A stretch of DNA of 64,000 nt. Origin: Massariosphaeria phaeospora (Eukaryota; Ascomycota; Dothideomycetes; Pleosporales). The notes beneath the pieces were generated by a model. The model was not told the origin of the DNA. It did not search any database and saw nothing but the letters and a program-made list of their open reading frames with translations. How positions within the stretch are numbered: the first letter of the stretch is position 1; each line of letters opens with the position of its first letter. The stretch lies in contig JAADJZ010000015.1 in NCBI GenBank assembly GCA_011032825.1, forward strand, positions 124,001-188,000, given 5' to 3'. Made by a program: the position numbers and the translations under genes. Below, one piece after another: positions 11,169 through 23,312 of this stretch.

Positions 11169-11801
11169 AGGGTTTACAGAGTAGAAGCTTTGGGCAATCC
11201 TCTTGCTAATAGTACCCATTTGAGCAATACGTAAAGACTTACCTTTATACCTACAAACGTTAAACCCTATTGTATCCAGCATGGCAAAGGATGCTCATAC
11301 CAGGAAATAGCTGCCTCCCATGATCCCCTTCTCTTCCCTTCTCTTCTCTTTCCGCTTACTTCACTTCGTCCACGCCCCACAACCAACTACCTACCTACCT
11401 ACCTACCCAACTCCATCCACCATCCACCATCCCATCCTATCTCATCCCATCCCGTATCCAACCTCCCTTCCTCCCCTATCTCCACTCCCACCACCTTACC
11501 ATCAATCTGCATCTCATCTCATCTCATCTCGCGCCGCCTTACCACCTACCTACGCACCCACCAGCCCTCTATGATCGCAGCCCACCATGTACCTACAGCC
11601 AGCGACGTAGGCGGAACCACACCACGCATACATTCTCCTAGATCCCAGTACAGATACACGTACATACCATATCATCTACAAATCTATCTATCAATTATCT
11701 ATCCATCCACCCATCATAACCATAACCATAATCATGATCATGAAGCAGCATCCCCGCATAACCAAAACAAACGCCGAAAGATCCTAAATCAAGGTATAAG
11801 G

Positions 11802-11868
11802 TATCGCAGTGTGGTGGACATGAAAGGGCCAACCAACCATATCGCAGTGTGGACGTGAAAGGGCCAAA
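11802..11868. repeat. Short tandem direct repeat
   Basis: Two copies of an about 30-bp unit, tatcgcagtgtgg followed by an acatgaaagggccaa-type sequence. They differ by a 3-bp insertion and one transition (acatg / acgtg). Confidence 0.5.
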
Positions 11869-12010
11869 ACAACCCAGCCCAACCCAACCCAACCCGCCCG
11901 GATATATGCATGAAACGCAGAAAACCATCCACCCAGTTTTTGTCATGATGGTACAGACCAGACCAGACCAGAAACCGCTCGTTCAGTCAATCAGTCAGTC
12001 AGTCAGGCAG

Positions 12011-13668
12011 TTAGCACACCTTCGCCGTCAAATTCCCAAAATGCGTATCCACAACCTCCGCCGCACCGCGAATCGTCCACTCAACCGTCTCCATGCCATT
12101 CAGCCCACTCGCCCAGTACGCCTTGCCCTCGCCCTGCAGCGCATTGAACTCGTCGTACACGCCATTGCGCAGCGGCTCCGAGTCGAAGTGCGGGAAGTAG
12201 TCCCACTTGCGAAACGCGCGGATGTCATCGTCATGCAGCGGGCGACTGGGCGCCGTCGCGTTGCGCGGGTCCTTGTTGAGCGCCGACATGGTCGATTGCA
12301 GGAGGTCGCGCGCATAGGCCTCGGACTGGAAGGCGCGGTAGGGGCCCCAGGACCAGGCCGTGGAGATGTCGCTTTTGGCGTTGAGGCGCAGGACGGCCAC
12401 GGGCTGGCCGTCGCTGGGCGGGGGGGCGAAGGGGCTGGGGCTCGAGGAGATGTAGGAGACGCCGAAGGGCATGTCGAATTTGTAGGCTGAGGAGTAGTAG
12501 TTGTGTACGCCGACTTTGGAGAACACGTTGTGCTCGGCTTGCGTTAGGTCCAGGCCGACGTTCTGCAGATTGTCGAGTGTGGGGGGGAATGCGAGGACTA
12601 ACGATGAGCACTCTTGGTGGCCCCATAATCGCGGTGAGTTGCTGTGGGATCTTGAGAAGTTGCCGTTAGGTTTGGTGTATGTCAGAACTGGATTTCGCCC
12701 TGATCGATCGATGCGATGGATGTCGTGTTCGAGGTTGATTGGGGTTTTGCGCAAGGTTTTCTTCGCCCACTCAACCCACACTTTGTTGAAGTCCGTGTAG
12801 TAGACATTGTGCTGCCCAATGAATGCGGTGAGAATATCCGGAGTGATGTATTGTAGGACATAGAGCTGGCCACGCGTCAGTATATGCATGCCGAGACCAT
12901 GTCATCGAATACGCGAAAAAGTAAGATCGACTTACAGCTGGGACCTCCCTAATATCCCCGTAACCGTAAAGCGCCAACGGGTTCACAAGCAAAAGCGGGA
13001 GCACAGTGAAGTTGTTCTTTCTGAACCATTCGGCGCCGGACACGGTGAGATCGGCTGGTACACCTTTCTGTTCTAAAGTTAGTCTCTCCAAGAATACGGT
13101 TAACACATTCCACCGTACCTTGAAGCTAGGCACGCTAATCGGCACAAACATTTTGCGCCACAGCCCAGCGTATCGGGCTATCTCCTGAGCTATCTGTACC
13201 AGGAAGCCAGGGTCTAGCGGTAGTACATCCAATATCTCGCCCTCTGTGTAGTTGAACCGGAACATCTGTCTTGCACCTGCGAGGGCGAATTCTTCAATGG
13301 CAACACCTGCTACGTCGACGACTTTGACTGTTTCCGAGTATGACGCGTTCGAAAAGAAGGCTGCGCCAAGCGGGTGGAATATTCCTCTGAGGGTGGTCAG
13401 CCGCGTTTACTCGCGTAGATTTTCAACCACCGTGCATCACTCACTGTTCATCGTAGTATGACTGGCATTTCCCACCGATTTCTGGTTGTTTCTCAAAAAT
13501 GACTGCTGGAATACCCTTCGCCTCTAGTCTGCTCGCCGCCGTCAATCCAGAAGGTCCCCCTCCAATGACGCATACTGGAGGTTGTGAGCGTCTCGTCGGC
13601 GACGCTGAAGCTGTGAGCGACAGTATCGCAAGTAGCGGCAGTACCAATGACCAATTGTTGGAATGCAT
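12011..13668 (-). CDS. Secreted FAD-dependent amine-oxidase-like flavoprotein
   Basis: Flavin amine oxidoreductase family; substrate unknown. Exons 13668-13445, 13386-13119, 13067-12936 and 12865-12011; introns of 58, 51 and 70 nt; 492 residues. A signal peptide (WSLVLPLLAILSLTASASP) precedes the Rossmann motif PVCVIGGGPSGLTAASRLE (GGGPSG at 36-41). The acid that ends the second strand is E59 (AVIFEK), followed by IGGKCQSYY. Intron 1 joins YYDEQ to GIFHPLGAAF. Intron 2 must end at CAG (13068) rather than at the nearer TTTAG to keep frame; its branch site CTAAC is present. Intron 3 joins GDIREVPA to LYVLQYITP. The leader suggests an extracellular or vacuolar enzyme. No terpene or polyketide genes lie next to it. 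Confidence 0.85.
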
Positions 13669-15570
13669 GGTGCGGAGAGGTGGTAGGTTTCGGTCCGGTC
13701 GGTAAATCGGAAGCGAAACAGAGGGGATATGATCCTTATAATCCAGTGCTTTGTTGCCCAAGCTACAACTTGACCTGCAAGGCCGTGCCTTGTTGCCCGC
13801 GCTACAAAGACTGCTTTTTGTCTTTCACTGGCCTTTGGCTGCGCGGTGCGCTGGCAATGATTCGGGGTCCGGACGCTAACGACGATTCCGGATGCCGTCT
13901 GCGCCAGTTCGCCGAGTTTGCAGGCCCAGACAAGCGATTCGGGAAACACTGGGACGACGAGGCGGTCGTGCGCAGAGCCTTCGGGTTCCCACCATGACGT
14001 TTTTGACAGGGTGACAGCCTGGGTCGTGCTGCAGAGGCGTGGGGTTTAATTGTCGGGGGCATTCTCCTGCCCTTAACGGTTACCTGGGAAACCGGCGCAG
14101 CGTGAATTGGGCATTTGCACGACGATGTGTCGCCTGTCCGCCCAGCTGGTGCTCTGCAATAGGTAGGCGACGCAACGAGGCTGAGTGCGCTGATGGCGTC
14201 GCAATCGATAGCGTTCAGCGCTGGTAGGCTTGGATGCGGTGAACAGCTGTCCAGCAGTCTGGGGTCTGCAGATGTCATGATGCAGCCGATGCATGGCCAT
14301 AGGGATGCATACGCCACATGCCCGATGCGGCCTGCGTTGCCGAGGCTCTACCGGCCGCACGGGGACCCAGCGCCATGTTTGAGCTGCCACGCCGACCGGT
14401 GCGCTGGGTGGTTCCTGACTCTTCAAACATCCACCACCCCTTTACCTCGTCAGAGCAGCGCCTGCAGCAAGAGGCCGTCCCAGCATGACACGCTCGATGG
14501 CGTTATCCAAAACTCGCGACGGCCATACCTTGGCGCGGTGATGGCATGGCCGGGCGAAGCGACAACCCCACGCTGGACTCGCTGGACCGCCAGCAAGTCC
14601 GCCGGACAACTCATCAAGCCTCGGCAGCCAACGAATCCACCATGAGCGCTCGACAAAGCGCGCACTTTGTGCGGCTATGTAAGTAGGCATGGCGAGAAGA
14701 AATATATGACCATGGAGATGAGCGAGACAGCGCAGCGCAGACTCGCAGAGTAGAAGTCCGAAATGACATCATGAAAGCACAGACAGAAGAAGACCGACGT
14801 TGGATCAAGACCTTGAAAGGTTTAAATAGAGCCAGACGGGCGTGCTGTCGCACGATAAAAGGGAACGAAGGGCCAGTCCGCGAGTCCGCCAGAACCATAG
14901 CTTTTCCAATTTCCGTCGACTGCGACATCAGAGAGAGCATATGCCGGAGCGACCGAAGAGCGAGAAGAGCGACTCTGTTCTTGGAGTAAGGAGGTTACGG
15001 TATACCCTTGAATGTTTGCCAAATGCTAGCAAGGTGGATCTTCCAGAGCTCCAATCAGACTCCTGCCATCGTCGACTTTTACCTATCCCTCTAGTTGTCC
15101 AGCTATTCCCTCTACGAGCGGTTGGCAAATATTGCAATACATCGTAGTGCATCGGGGTTCGATTGCCCGCTCTGTCGATCCTGGACTGCGGTGACGACCT
15201 AGACCGGTGGGTCGTTTGCGCAACAGGACGTCGCGACCGGCCACGGATAACGGACGATGCTGCTCTCCCAGACACTGGAATCCATAAGCGGCACTTCACA
15301 GAGCGATCATGGATGCGAGTACTTTCGACATGATCACATTACCGCTATCGATGAGACTCGCTCGCTAACAGGACACAAAGGAAAGGTGGGTATGCACGAA
15401 TCGCGAAATCGTAGGAAACGCTAAGCCCGAGGTGACCGCCGAATGAGATGCAGAGAAAACGTGGCAACGTGTGTTGAGCAGGAGTGATCCGAATAAGCTC
15501 TACTGGCTACAAAAAGCGCCTAACGTATGAGGGTATTAGTTAGAAGGAAATAACAGAAGAGAAGATCGAG
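13669..15570. other. 1.9-kb gene-free region
   Basis: Between the amine oxidase start and the 3' end of the Pth11-like gene. Several open frames of 60-170 codons exist on both strands, but none shows a conserved motif, consistent splice signals or biased composition. I annotate no gene here. Confidence 0.45.
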
Positions 15571-16818
15571 TTAATACATGTAAGCTTTTTGCTGTTCCAA
15601 ATCAATATCGAGTCGGCTTTTGTCTGTGCTTCCACTCATAGGTCGTTGACTTGGCATACTGCTGCAGGCAGCAGTCACAGGCCTTGAGTCGTTGTCGGTG
15701 AGCTTACGGTTGTCCATCTCCACTTGGTCGAGCACGGGAGTAACCTTCTCTTTGCGTCGGCTGACCCCCGAACCATTCGCATATCGCGATCCCTGAGTTC
15801 TCGCCCGCGCTGGAAAGAGAAGGGGCTTCAAGGCGGGAATGCAACCACAGATGACTCCGACGTTCGTCTCGACAGCGGTCCACACCCAGATCTGAAATCC
15901 CTCCCACGTAACGTCGTACGTTCTGAAGAGAACGAAATGGACCCAGTAAGCGCGGAAGCTGCCAGCGACGACGATTACCCCACCGACGGAGAAGAGGACA
16001 GCGAGGCCGATGCGCTGGGACATTGGGAGGTTTAGCGAAAAGAGGGTTGGGATGGGTAAAGCGTAGATCATAAAATCGGTAACGACGTTGAGGGTGGCTT
16101 GGACTACGAGAGGTGGGCCTTCTGGGATGCAGTCGCGATGGTCGGCGAGCAGAGTCCAGTAGCTCGAGATGGGGCTACGGTTGTCAATGACATGCACGAT
16201 TAATAGAGTCTCGAATCGACTTACACACATTGCACCCAAAGTGCAATGAGGAAAACTATGAAGGCTGCGAAGACGATGCCGAAAGTTACCCAAACCAGCT
16301 TACGAAACAACGACTTGGCCGGAGCGATTCGGAAGTACGAGACCAGAATCGACATTTTAACGAAGCTCGAAGCGAGCACGAAGAGTGTTTGGCCGGCCAT
16401 CGATGCCTACAACAGTCAGCTGGGTCGCAGATCGAAAAATGCTGGTAGGTAGTACGAACCTTCCTGCCGGCCTCCATTTGTGGAATTTTCATGTCCCACA
16501 CGTGAAGGTTCCAGCCGTACATTTGTGTCGCCATGATCACAAGTGCTGTCGTCCCACAAGACCAGATCTGGCAACGTCAGTTGACACGTCGCACCCACGC
16601 CAGGAGTCGTCACCCACCATTGCAACCACCATCAGCCAATCGTCCCACCAACTCTTATGGAGCCATCCGATCCGTATCCAGAGCCGTAGAATAACGCAGA
16701 CGAGGGCAATGGGAAGCAGCGTCAGCTCGACAATCATCAGGCCCGGGCCTCGCGTGACTGGGTCATTGTAGTTGGGCGCGGGCCATGTCTTCCGGATATC
16801 TGGCGACGGGAACCTCAT
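15571..16818 (-). CDS. Pth11-like rhodopsin-fold 7TM receptor
   Basis: Integral membrane protein of the Pth11-like (fungal rhodopsin-domain) class, restricted to Pezizomycotina and often involved in surface or host sensing. Exons 16818-16618, 16567-16460, 16406-16225 and 16174-15571; introns of 50, 53 and 50 nt; 364 residues. Marker blocks: [20 protein letters not shown] (TM1), the DDWLMVVAM motif, [52 protein letters not shown] with a conserved Cys before TM5, [21 protein letters not shown], and [20 protein letters not shown] (TM7). The cytoplasmic tail is Ser/basic-rich. There is no CFEM domain at the N-terminus, so it belongs to the CFEM-less group. In intron 3, GTAAGT at 16224 is preferred over the overlapping GTGTAA. 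Confidence 0.88.
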
Positions 16819-19602
16819 CGTGGACGAAAGTCGCAGGGCAGAGTACTACGCAGCACTTCAGTCGACTCCAGGGTGCAGCTGGGAATAGAGCATCGTCCAA
16901 GCAGGAGAGCACGGGACAAGCAGCATTGATATACACCGGGGCACTCAGCGTGGGCGGAGGCGAGCGGCGCATTTCAGCTATGGCGCAGCGGCTCCACAAT
17001 GGCAAATCGAGGTGCTGAGGGGCAGACACAAAATGCCCGCTTTGGAGCACGAGTGGAACACTCGCATAGTAGCTCCACAGCGATGCGTCGCGGGTAGTGG
17101 ATGCCATGCCGCCGCTGCGTAAGGGGACCAGGTACCACAAGCCGTCAGTCAGCTTGTCTGCACCGTGACTTGCCAGTGCGGCGGTCGCGGTAAATTCGAC
17201 GAGTGCCAGGAACAAGCACCATTGTTGATGCGGCTCGCCGTTGGACAGCTGGCAGAAACCCTGTGAGCCAATTGCTGCGCCCAGGCTGCGTGGCGCGACG
17301 CTTCTGGGTCTACAGGGTCTCGCGGATCGCCGTGTGATTTGGGGACGCTGGTGATGAGAGTCGCGCGCCCTTAGGTCGAAGTCTCGTTTTGGGAATCGCT
17401 ATTCGCGCGGGTTCCAGACTGGGGGAAGTGATGGCACCATCTTGTAGTGTTGAGTGAGTGAATATTGGAGGGTGGAGGTGGTGAAAGACTTTTGCGTCCG
17501 AGCGCTCGGTAGATCGACCAATGACAGCATCCCGGCCTGACTGGGGTGATCGACCTCGAACAAATCAGCTGCCCGCTGCTGTGCAACGTACTATCACATC
17601 TTCACCGGCGGACGGAGAAATGACTGACGGAGCCGATGCAGCGCTTGTCGCTTGTCGCTTGTCGCCCTCATCCATAGGTCCAGCATTCTTCCGACCGTCT
17701 GCCGGCCGTGTGGTAATGTCCCGCCCGGCTCTGCTTGCAAGCTTTTCCCCTGAGCGTCAGCAACTCTTTCCAATTGACTGGGAGTGCTCCTTCGTCTTTG
17801 CTCATCTTCATCTTCAGCTACATGACTATCGATTCGACATCTCGTCGTCTACTGACCCAAAAGCGAATGTGTGGAGATGCCCATGCTGGCCTGCGCTTCC
17901 GCCACACATCCTCCAACACCTCTCCTGAGAACAACCTTATTTCCGCCCTATCCCTCACCACTTCAGACAGCATACCGACGAGCGAACCCCCACTCTTCCC
18001 AACGACGCGTTCGCGCAGGGCACCCGCACCCGCACCCGTACCCGCAGAAAGGGACCCGACCCTCCCACGACATATATCCGATCACCAAACCTCTCTACTC
18101 CACACCGACAACTAATGTCTTACCATCAGCAACACCCAACCAATTCAATCCAAGCATGCTCGTGCTCTCGGCGACCGCGGGGCCGCCTCAACGCTGTAGG
18201 TCCCGTATATCGCTTGGCGTCGTCTGTGTCACTTTCCCATCACGTCGAATCCCCGCAGATGGGCACCCGGGTCACGCGCAGTATCTACCACTCGCATGCA
18301 GTATCTGCGACTCGCGTCCTGGCACCCGGGACCCCGTTGTCGTTCTGTCGGTGGCGTCTTCGTTGCAGTCGTTCTAGACTATGGGCTTAGTGGGACTGTC
18401 AGCGGTATAGACACGTATGTATGCTATCGCAAACGACGACACCTCTGGTAGTAAAGTTTCCGGCATTGAGACTGCTGGGGAGGTTAAGCCCGAACCGGCA
18501 CATCTTCATCAGGATGGTCCCAGCCCGCCAAGCACCCCTTTGGTGGCTACATTCCCTGGCACCGAGTCCGCTGGTGGTGTGGAAAGCACGGAGGAAAGCG
18601 AGCCCGCCAATGCGTTCACGCTTGATCTCGAGATCGTGGACCCGGAGAGCGTGGCGACGTCAAGATCAAAACCCACGTTGACGACACATCCCACGTCTGA
18701 CAGAGATATAAGCCATAGGAAGTGTACGATCGATCTGCATCGGACGACAATAGATGAGCGACACAATGGCGGCGTGTGGAGGCAGGCAGCAATACATACG
18801 ATCGATGAATGGCGCACAATTGGCTGTCAGAAACCGGCGCGTTGAGAAAGGAGCCGTGCGCGAAATTCGTGTACGGGAAGGAAAGAAGGCGGATTGTGGG
18901 ATTTGGAGGAAATTTGGTCGCTGAGAACTTATATTGATTGAGCTCGCCGTTCTTTTAAAGAGGCTGGGTGCTTGAGCGGTGGTATCCGAATGCGCTGCGA
19001 GCTTTGAGGTAGCATGCGACTGTACAAATGTGCGTAGTCTCGTTGGGTTTGGGGCTGGACAATGCTGACGACACGATTGCGCAAAGTCACATAAGCTTCC
19101 GGGCTGCGCAATGCTCGCTCATTTTCTTATGCAGGGTTTGGTTGGTTGCAGAGTCTGGCGACTGTTGTGTCATTTCAGGTCGGCTCCCCAATTCATTCTT
19201 TCGCAGAGCTTCCTATCAATCTCCAGAAACCTGTCTGTCGCCCTTGTGTAGCATACAGGCAAGATGCTCACTCGCTCTCCCACCCTCAGCCTCTTTCAGA
19301 CAGTCACTTTAGAGCGTCTTTACTTCGTGGATCTGCCCTTCCATACATCAATGGCGTGATCCAGTTTCGACAAGAGTACGGGAGTGCATTTGGTTTCACT
19401 GGTTGTATCAACCACCATTGGGCGCGACATAAACCACAAGCTTTGGTCGACAACGATATCTGACTTTATCGGAGTCATCCTGACGAACCATGGTTCTAAG
19501 AGGCTCCACAAAATGGCTACCCATTCAGCTTCCGCTGAATACAAATGAGAATTTGCGCAAACTTTTACCCAAGGTCAACGACAGATCAGCTAAAGAATAC
19601 TC

Positions 19603-19645
19603 CTTCTTCAAGCCCTCGTCGTGTAGACGAGCACTCAACGAAAAA
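19603..19645. repeat. Dispersed short hairpin repeat, copy 2
   Basis: Shares the 18-base cttcttcaagccctcgtc string and the gacga/actcaa/cgaaaaa sequence with 8271-8315. Here the stem is longer (ctcgtc/gacgag) with a different loop. Confidence 0.4.
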
Positions 19646-19832
19646 AAATGGGCGCCGAGCGCCGTCTATGGATACGGCCATAGAACCTAGCTTTCGGAAC
19701 GTAACCAAGTCGCTTTTCCAGCCATCAGTCCGACCACTGATAACCTTGAAGTGCCAGGCAAGAGGATTCCTGGTACGAAACACATGCTGGGCCAAGACTT
19801 GGCGGGAGCCGTCTAGAGGTCAAGGTCCATCG

Positions 19833-19871
19833 GTCTGACTTGGACTCATTGATGAGTCCTAGAGGTCAGAC
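19833..19871. repeat. Nested inverted repeat
   Basis: Outer arms gtctgac (19833-19839) and gtcagac (19865-19871) enclose a perfect inner palindrome ggactcat-tg-atgagtcc (19842-19859). A ctagaggtca string occurs on both sides (from 19813 and 19859). Confidence 0.5.
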
Positions 19872-20533
19872 TCAACAGCATGGAGGGATCGATATCTTTC
19901 CGCGGGCGAAACCGGTGATACTCGATGGGCTGTCGGCCTCGAGAACGGAATCTGAAACAAGTACCGCCTGCTCGTAGCGGTACCTGTCAAGCAGGTACTT
20001 CGAGTGGTTCCAGGCGGACTTTGGGTAGAGAGGCAGACATGATAAAGATCGGGAGCTGGTGGCGTGCGCAGCTGGAGAGGAAAGAAGGGTTGGAGGGTGG
20101 AGGGCTTAAATACCCAGAAGCTCAGACTCACGCTAGCAGAGTCAGCGATATTTAAGCGATCTCGACGCGGTTGCCTGCCACTAGCGGTAACACCTGCTTA
20201 CCTAACCGAACACGTGACCTTGCGCCGCGGCGGGCGAGGTTGCGCGTTTGATATTGTCCACACTCACAACCGAAAACGTCATCGGTTATCTCTTACCATG
20301 CAGCAGCGCTAGTCGCAACACCTGCAGGCAGTCCGGACCCTCCTTCCTCATCCCCTCTTACCCGTCAGTGCGCAAATGGTGAGTGAAGCACATATGACAA
20401 AGCAATCAGTGACTATAGGTGAGTGGTCGTGCGTTTCTTTCACTTGACAGCTATAACACGTAGCTGCTCCGTGCGCTTGGTTTCTTCGATCGCTACCCGG
20501 CTGCAACTTACGCTCTCTCTCAGATTATCACCG

Positions 20534-21515
20534 ATGGCCTCCAATCGCGGTCCCCCGGGGCAAATTCCCACATATGCCGACTTGGAAGAGTTACGCATGA
20601 GCCTGATCGCCATTCCCAACTCAATGGACAAGGGCACCGACGCCGCCCTTAACGCCAGGCTTCGCGCCCTCGCCCCCGCCAACATGCATGCCAAGCTCAA
20701 GCAGCAGGAGAGGGAAATCGCGAGATTGGAGCTCGAGCGCGACAATGCTCTGAATAAAGGCAAGGCTGTTGAAGAAGCTCGCATCCAACTCGCCCTGGAG
20801 ACGGCTGCTCGGGTGAAGGCGGGGTACAAGAACAACACACTGGCGGCCAAGTTGGCATCTATCGAAATGGAGCGTGATATGTTGGTGAAGTACAGCAAGA
20901 CGGAGCCACTTCAAGCAAAGTAAGCCAAGAGAAGTGAGCAACGAGATATAACCTGATTTTATCCCAGTACAGGCGAAGCTACTAGACTCGTCCCTTTTTC
21001 CGAGAGAAGGTATGCAACTCAACGATGCTGGCATATTATGAGAGCTTGCAGACTAAAATCCGTCTAGTGTTACCCATGGATCGTCACCTACGCAGATGTA
21101 TCAGCCAGAGTAAGTTTCAACAAGCAAGCGCAAATCTCCTGATCCTAAACCTTCTAGGGCTATCAAAGACGCGACGCCTGCGCCCGGCTCGAAAAAACGG
21201 AGGTTGTCACCGGGCTCGGGCCAGACGTCTCCGGGCCAGGCGTCAATCATGGGAATCATCGTTTGCACTCTATGCTACATCCATGACCTACAATGCGATA
21301 CTCAGGAGCCATGCAAGAACTGCGACGAGCGTGGAGTCGGAGTCAGGTGCAAGCGCAAGCTTTGCGACAAAGCTGGTGCTTGTGTGCGTACCGACTGTGC
21401 ATTTGCCCATCCGGGCGACGGATACGTCAACGCGTTCAAGATGCACCGGATTCGTAGAGCCGACTATCCTTGCAAGGAACCTAAGAGGAAGAAAATCCGG
21501 AACAAGAAAGGATAA
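20534..21515 (+). CDS. Coiled-coil protein with Zn2Cys6-spaced cluster plus CCCH-like finger
   Basis: Four exons: 20534-20919, 20968-21009, 21068-21109 and 21158-21515; introns of 48, 58 and 48 nt; 275 residues with all phases consistent. The N-terminal half (about 15-125) is a long helix rich in Glu, Lys and Ala (KLKQQEREIARLELERDNAL), probably a coiled coil. A basic SKKRRLSPGSG nuclear-localisation-like segment is at 168-178. Next comes C193-x2-C196-x6-C203-x5-C209-x2-C212-x8-C221, the spacing of a Zn(II)2Cys6 cluster. It is followed by C226-x5-C232-x4-C237-x3-H241, a CCCH spacing of the Nab2 kind. I recall similar Cys-rich CCCH proteins as expanded in Dothideomycetes, function unknown. Intron 2 must end at the second AG (21067); the first gives an in-frame stop. 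Confidence 0.75.
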
Positions 21516-21992
21516 TACTGAACAATCACCGCCCACAGCGCGGCTATGTCGACCCAGCCTTCTACTCCAAATCGAGTAATGCTTCCGCTTGCCTATCGAT
21601 AACAGACGTGCCCCGCTTGCATAACGACGATGCAACTACGCCTTTCTTCAACACACAATCAATCTCGGCTTCAATGTGCAGGTCAAAGAGCGAATGAAGA
21701 GCCATTATGAACACCTGTATCTTATTTCCAAGTCCTCTTTGTCCCCACGTGCGGCTGTACACTCCGGAGAGCTTGTGAGTCAGCTACTTGGCAAACTGCA
21801 ACGTATCATTTCAATTAGGCTACTCTCAAGGGCGGAAGGTAAGACCTTTTCGTATACGTCTGTATGACTCGAATAAATGTTTCAAAGTAACACACATCTG
21901 GCTTCTCACATTCCACCAATTCTCCTTTCCTTGATTGACCACAGGGCCGCTCTCGTACGCAACTCCCTAACCATCCATCCCAATCGGAAACA
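21516..21992. other. Intergenic
   Basis: 3' flank of the zinc-finger gene and promoter of the DUF3605 gene. Nothing recognisable seen. Confidence 0.4.
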
Positions 21993-22697
21993 ATGGGCGA
22001 GCCTCAGCTAGACGTCGAGTCGCAGCCAGCAACCTTCCAATCAACCTGGACCTCGAACCCCGACCCGACTGCGCTACCCTTCCCGCGAGACAAACCGCCC
22101 TTCCACCTCACCGCGATCGACTGGCACCAGCTCGGCATCACCGACGACCAATTCACGCCGCACACGTGGGAAAACATCCACGAGCTGATCGCGACCGGTC
22201 AGCTCGACGAGCTCAAGCGCTGGCCGTCGTTCCTGAAAGCCTACCTCGCATGGACCGCGCACGTCAAAGCAAAATATGGCAGCGCCACCCAGTACCTCTT
22301 GCAGCAGCGCCTGTTCTGGACGCCGCTGTCCGACACCGGCGTGCTGCGCTTCCCGCTGCAGAACGAGACGCCGTTCGCGGACCCCGCCGACTACAAGATC
22401 ATCCGGAACGACTGGACGTATGCCGTCACGCCTGGCATCTCGCACATTGTCGTGTGGTCGAAGAAGCCGCTCGATGTTGACAGCGACGGCGCGCTGACTC
22501 AGCACGGCCGCGCGCTCGTGACGGATTTCATTCGGCGCGAGTTCCGTGAAAAAGCGGGAGAGCGGGAAGACGACGAGGGGTCCAAGGTGCAGTGGTTCAA
22601 GAACACGACCAACTTGCAGAGTGTGAGGAGCTTGGAGCATGTCCATGTTTTGGTGAGGCATGTAGATGACGCCGTCTTGAAGCAGTGGATGAATTAG
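21993..22697 (+). CDS. DUF3605 protein (GlcNAc-induced Gig1-like)
   Basis: Single-exon, 234-residue cytosolic protein of the DUF3605 family, the fungal family that includes Candida Gig1, induced by N-acetylglucosamine. Family features seen: an N-terminal WENIHELIATGQLDELKRWP helix pair, SFLKAYLAWTAHVKAKYGSA, the invariant KIIRNDWTYAVTPGISHIVV block, a WSKKPL turn, and the C-terminal LEHVHVLVRHVDD motif with paired histidines. A biochemical role has not been settled for the family. The start at 21993 (MGEPQLDVES) is the first Met and gives the usual length. Confidence 0.88.
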   Translation: MGEPQLDVESQPATFQSTWTSNPDPTALPFPRDKPPFHLTAIDWHQLGITDDQFTPHTWENIHELIATGQLDELKRWPSFLKAYLAWTAHVKAKYGSATQYLLQQRLFWTPLSDTGVLRFPLQNETPFADPADYKIIRNDWTYAVTPGISHIVVWSKKPLDVDSDGALTQHGRALVTDFIRREFREKAGEREDDEGSKVQWFKNTTNLQSVRSLEHVHVLVRHVDDAVLKQWMN

Positions 22698-23312
22698 GGT
22701 TTTCGGGAGGACTCCAGTTTCGCACAAGAACAGAGTTGGCGAGCGATAGAATCAATGTGAGCCAAGGAAGGAAACCCGCCTATAGAAAAACTGCATCCTG
22801 ACGTATCGGGCATGTCCAGCTTCTGAGGTTTTTGCAAAGTCACGTGTGTCAGATTCACCCGCACCGGCTATTCGCCAAGGTCAAGCCGCCCCGACTAGAA
22901 AAACTCCACCTTCGATCTTGCTGACACCTAGACTGGCCGTCTCAACGATCGATCTTAATAAAATAGTTTCGGACGCCGTCGAGCTTATAACCAAAGCCGC
23001 GATTGGTTCAACTACCTACGAACTTCTCCTCTGTCGAACAGCCCGCTATTCACGCCACCACAATCCTTCCTCACGTCTTTTATCACTCAAACCATCCCAT
23101 AAGCCTTGTGGTAATTATATGAAATTAGCTTATGGAGACTTTTCGGAGACTTTTGGCCAGTTATTGCGGCACGGATGGCAAATTTATAGCTAAGCTAGCA
23201 TCCGCGAACTTCCGCACATCACAAGCCAGCCCCACCCTCTTCCTACAGCATCCAGCTCTATATCTATAAAACTCCCCACCTACGCTCTCCTCACCCCGAA
23301 CTACAACCCTCC
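22698..23312. other. Intergenic
   Basis: Holds a 115-codon open frame (22846-23193) without conserved motifs; probably non-coding. Contains the promoter of the flavoenzyme gene; a TATA-like string (ctatatctataaaac) sits about 50 bp before its ATG. Confidence 0.4.

Larger units (their letters stand above)
10987..12010. other. Intergenic with palindrome, CT-rich microsatellites and a short direct repeat
   Basis: No coding exon recognised. From 11320 to 11560 the + strand is pyrimidine-rich with ctac and catcc microsatellites. A large imperfect palindrome (11075-11168) and a tandem pair (11802-11868) are listed separately. Confidence 0.45.
16819..20533. other. 3.7-kb gene-free region with short repeats
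   Basis: I find no gene with recognisable motifs. An acidic, Pro/Ser-rich frame of 142 codons at 18417-18845 is the longest plausible one but lacks supporting signals (see rejected items). A hairpin repeat (19603-19645), a nested inverted repeat (19833-19871) and an inverted sequence shared with about 27488-27532 (19480-19515) lie here. Confidence 0.45.

Noticed and set aside
15150..15175. Possible tRNA T-arm (ggggttcgattgccc)
   Set aside because: No A-box, anticodon arm or acceptor pairing around it.
18417..18845. 142-codon acidic, Pro/Ser-rich open frame
   Set aside because: Composition is suggestive, but there is no conserved motif, no splice-linked neighbour exon and no start context to support it as a gene.
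19840..19860. Hammerhead-ribozyme-like CATTGATGAG string
   Set aside because: The CUGAUGAG core is imperfect and no GAAA strand or cleavage triplet lies in the right place; it is better explained as a simple palindrome.
22846..23193. 115-codon open frame before the flavoenzyme gene
   Set aside because: Random-looking composition; a LAYGDFSETF string looked family-like but lacks the intron and the HTFSV/LIVYT blocks.
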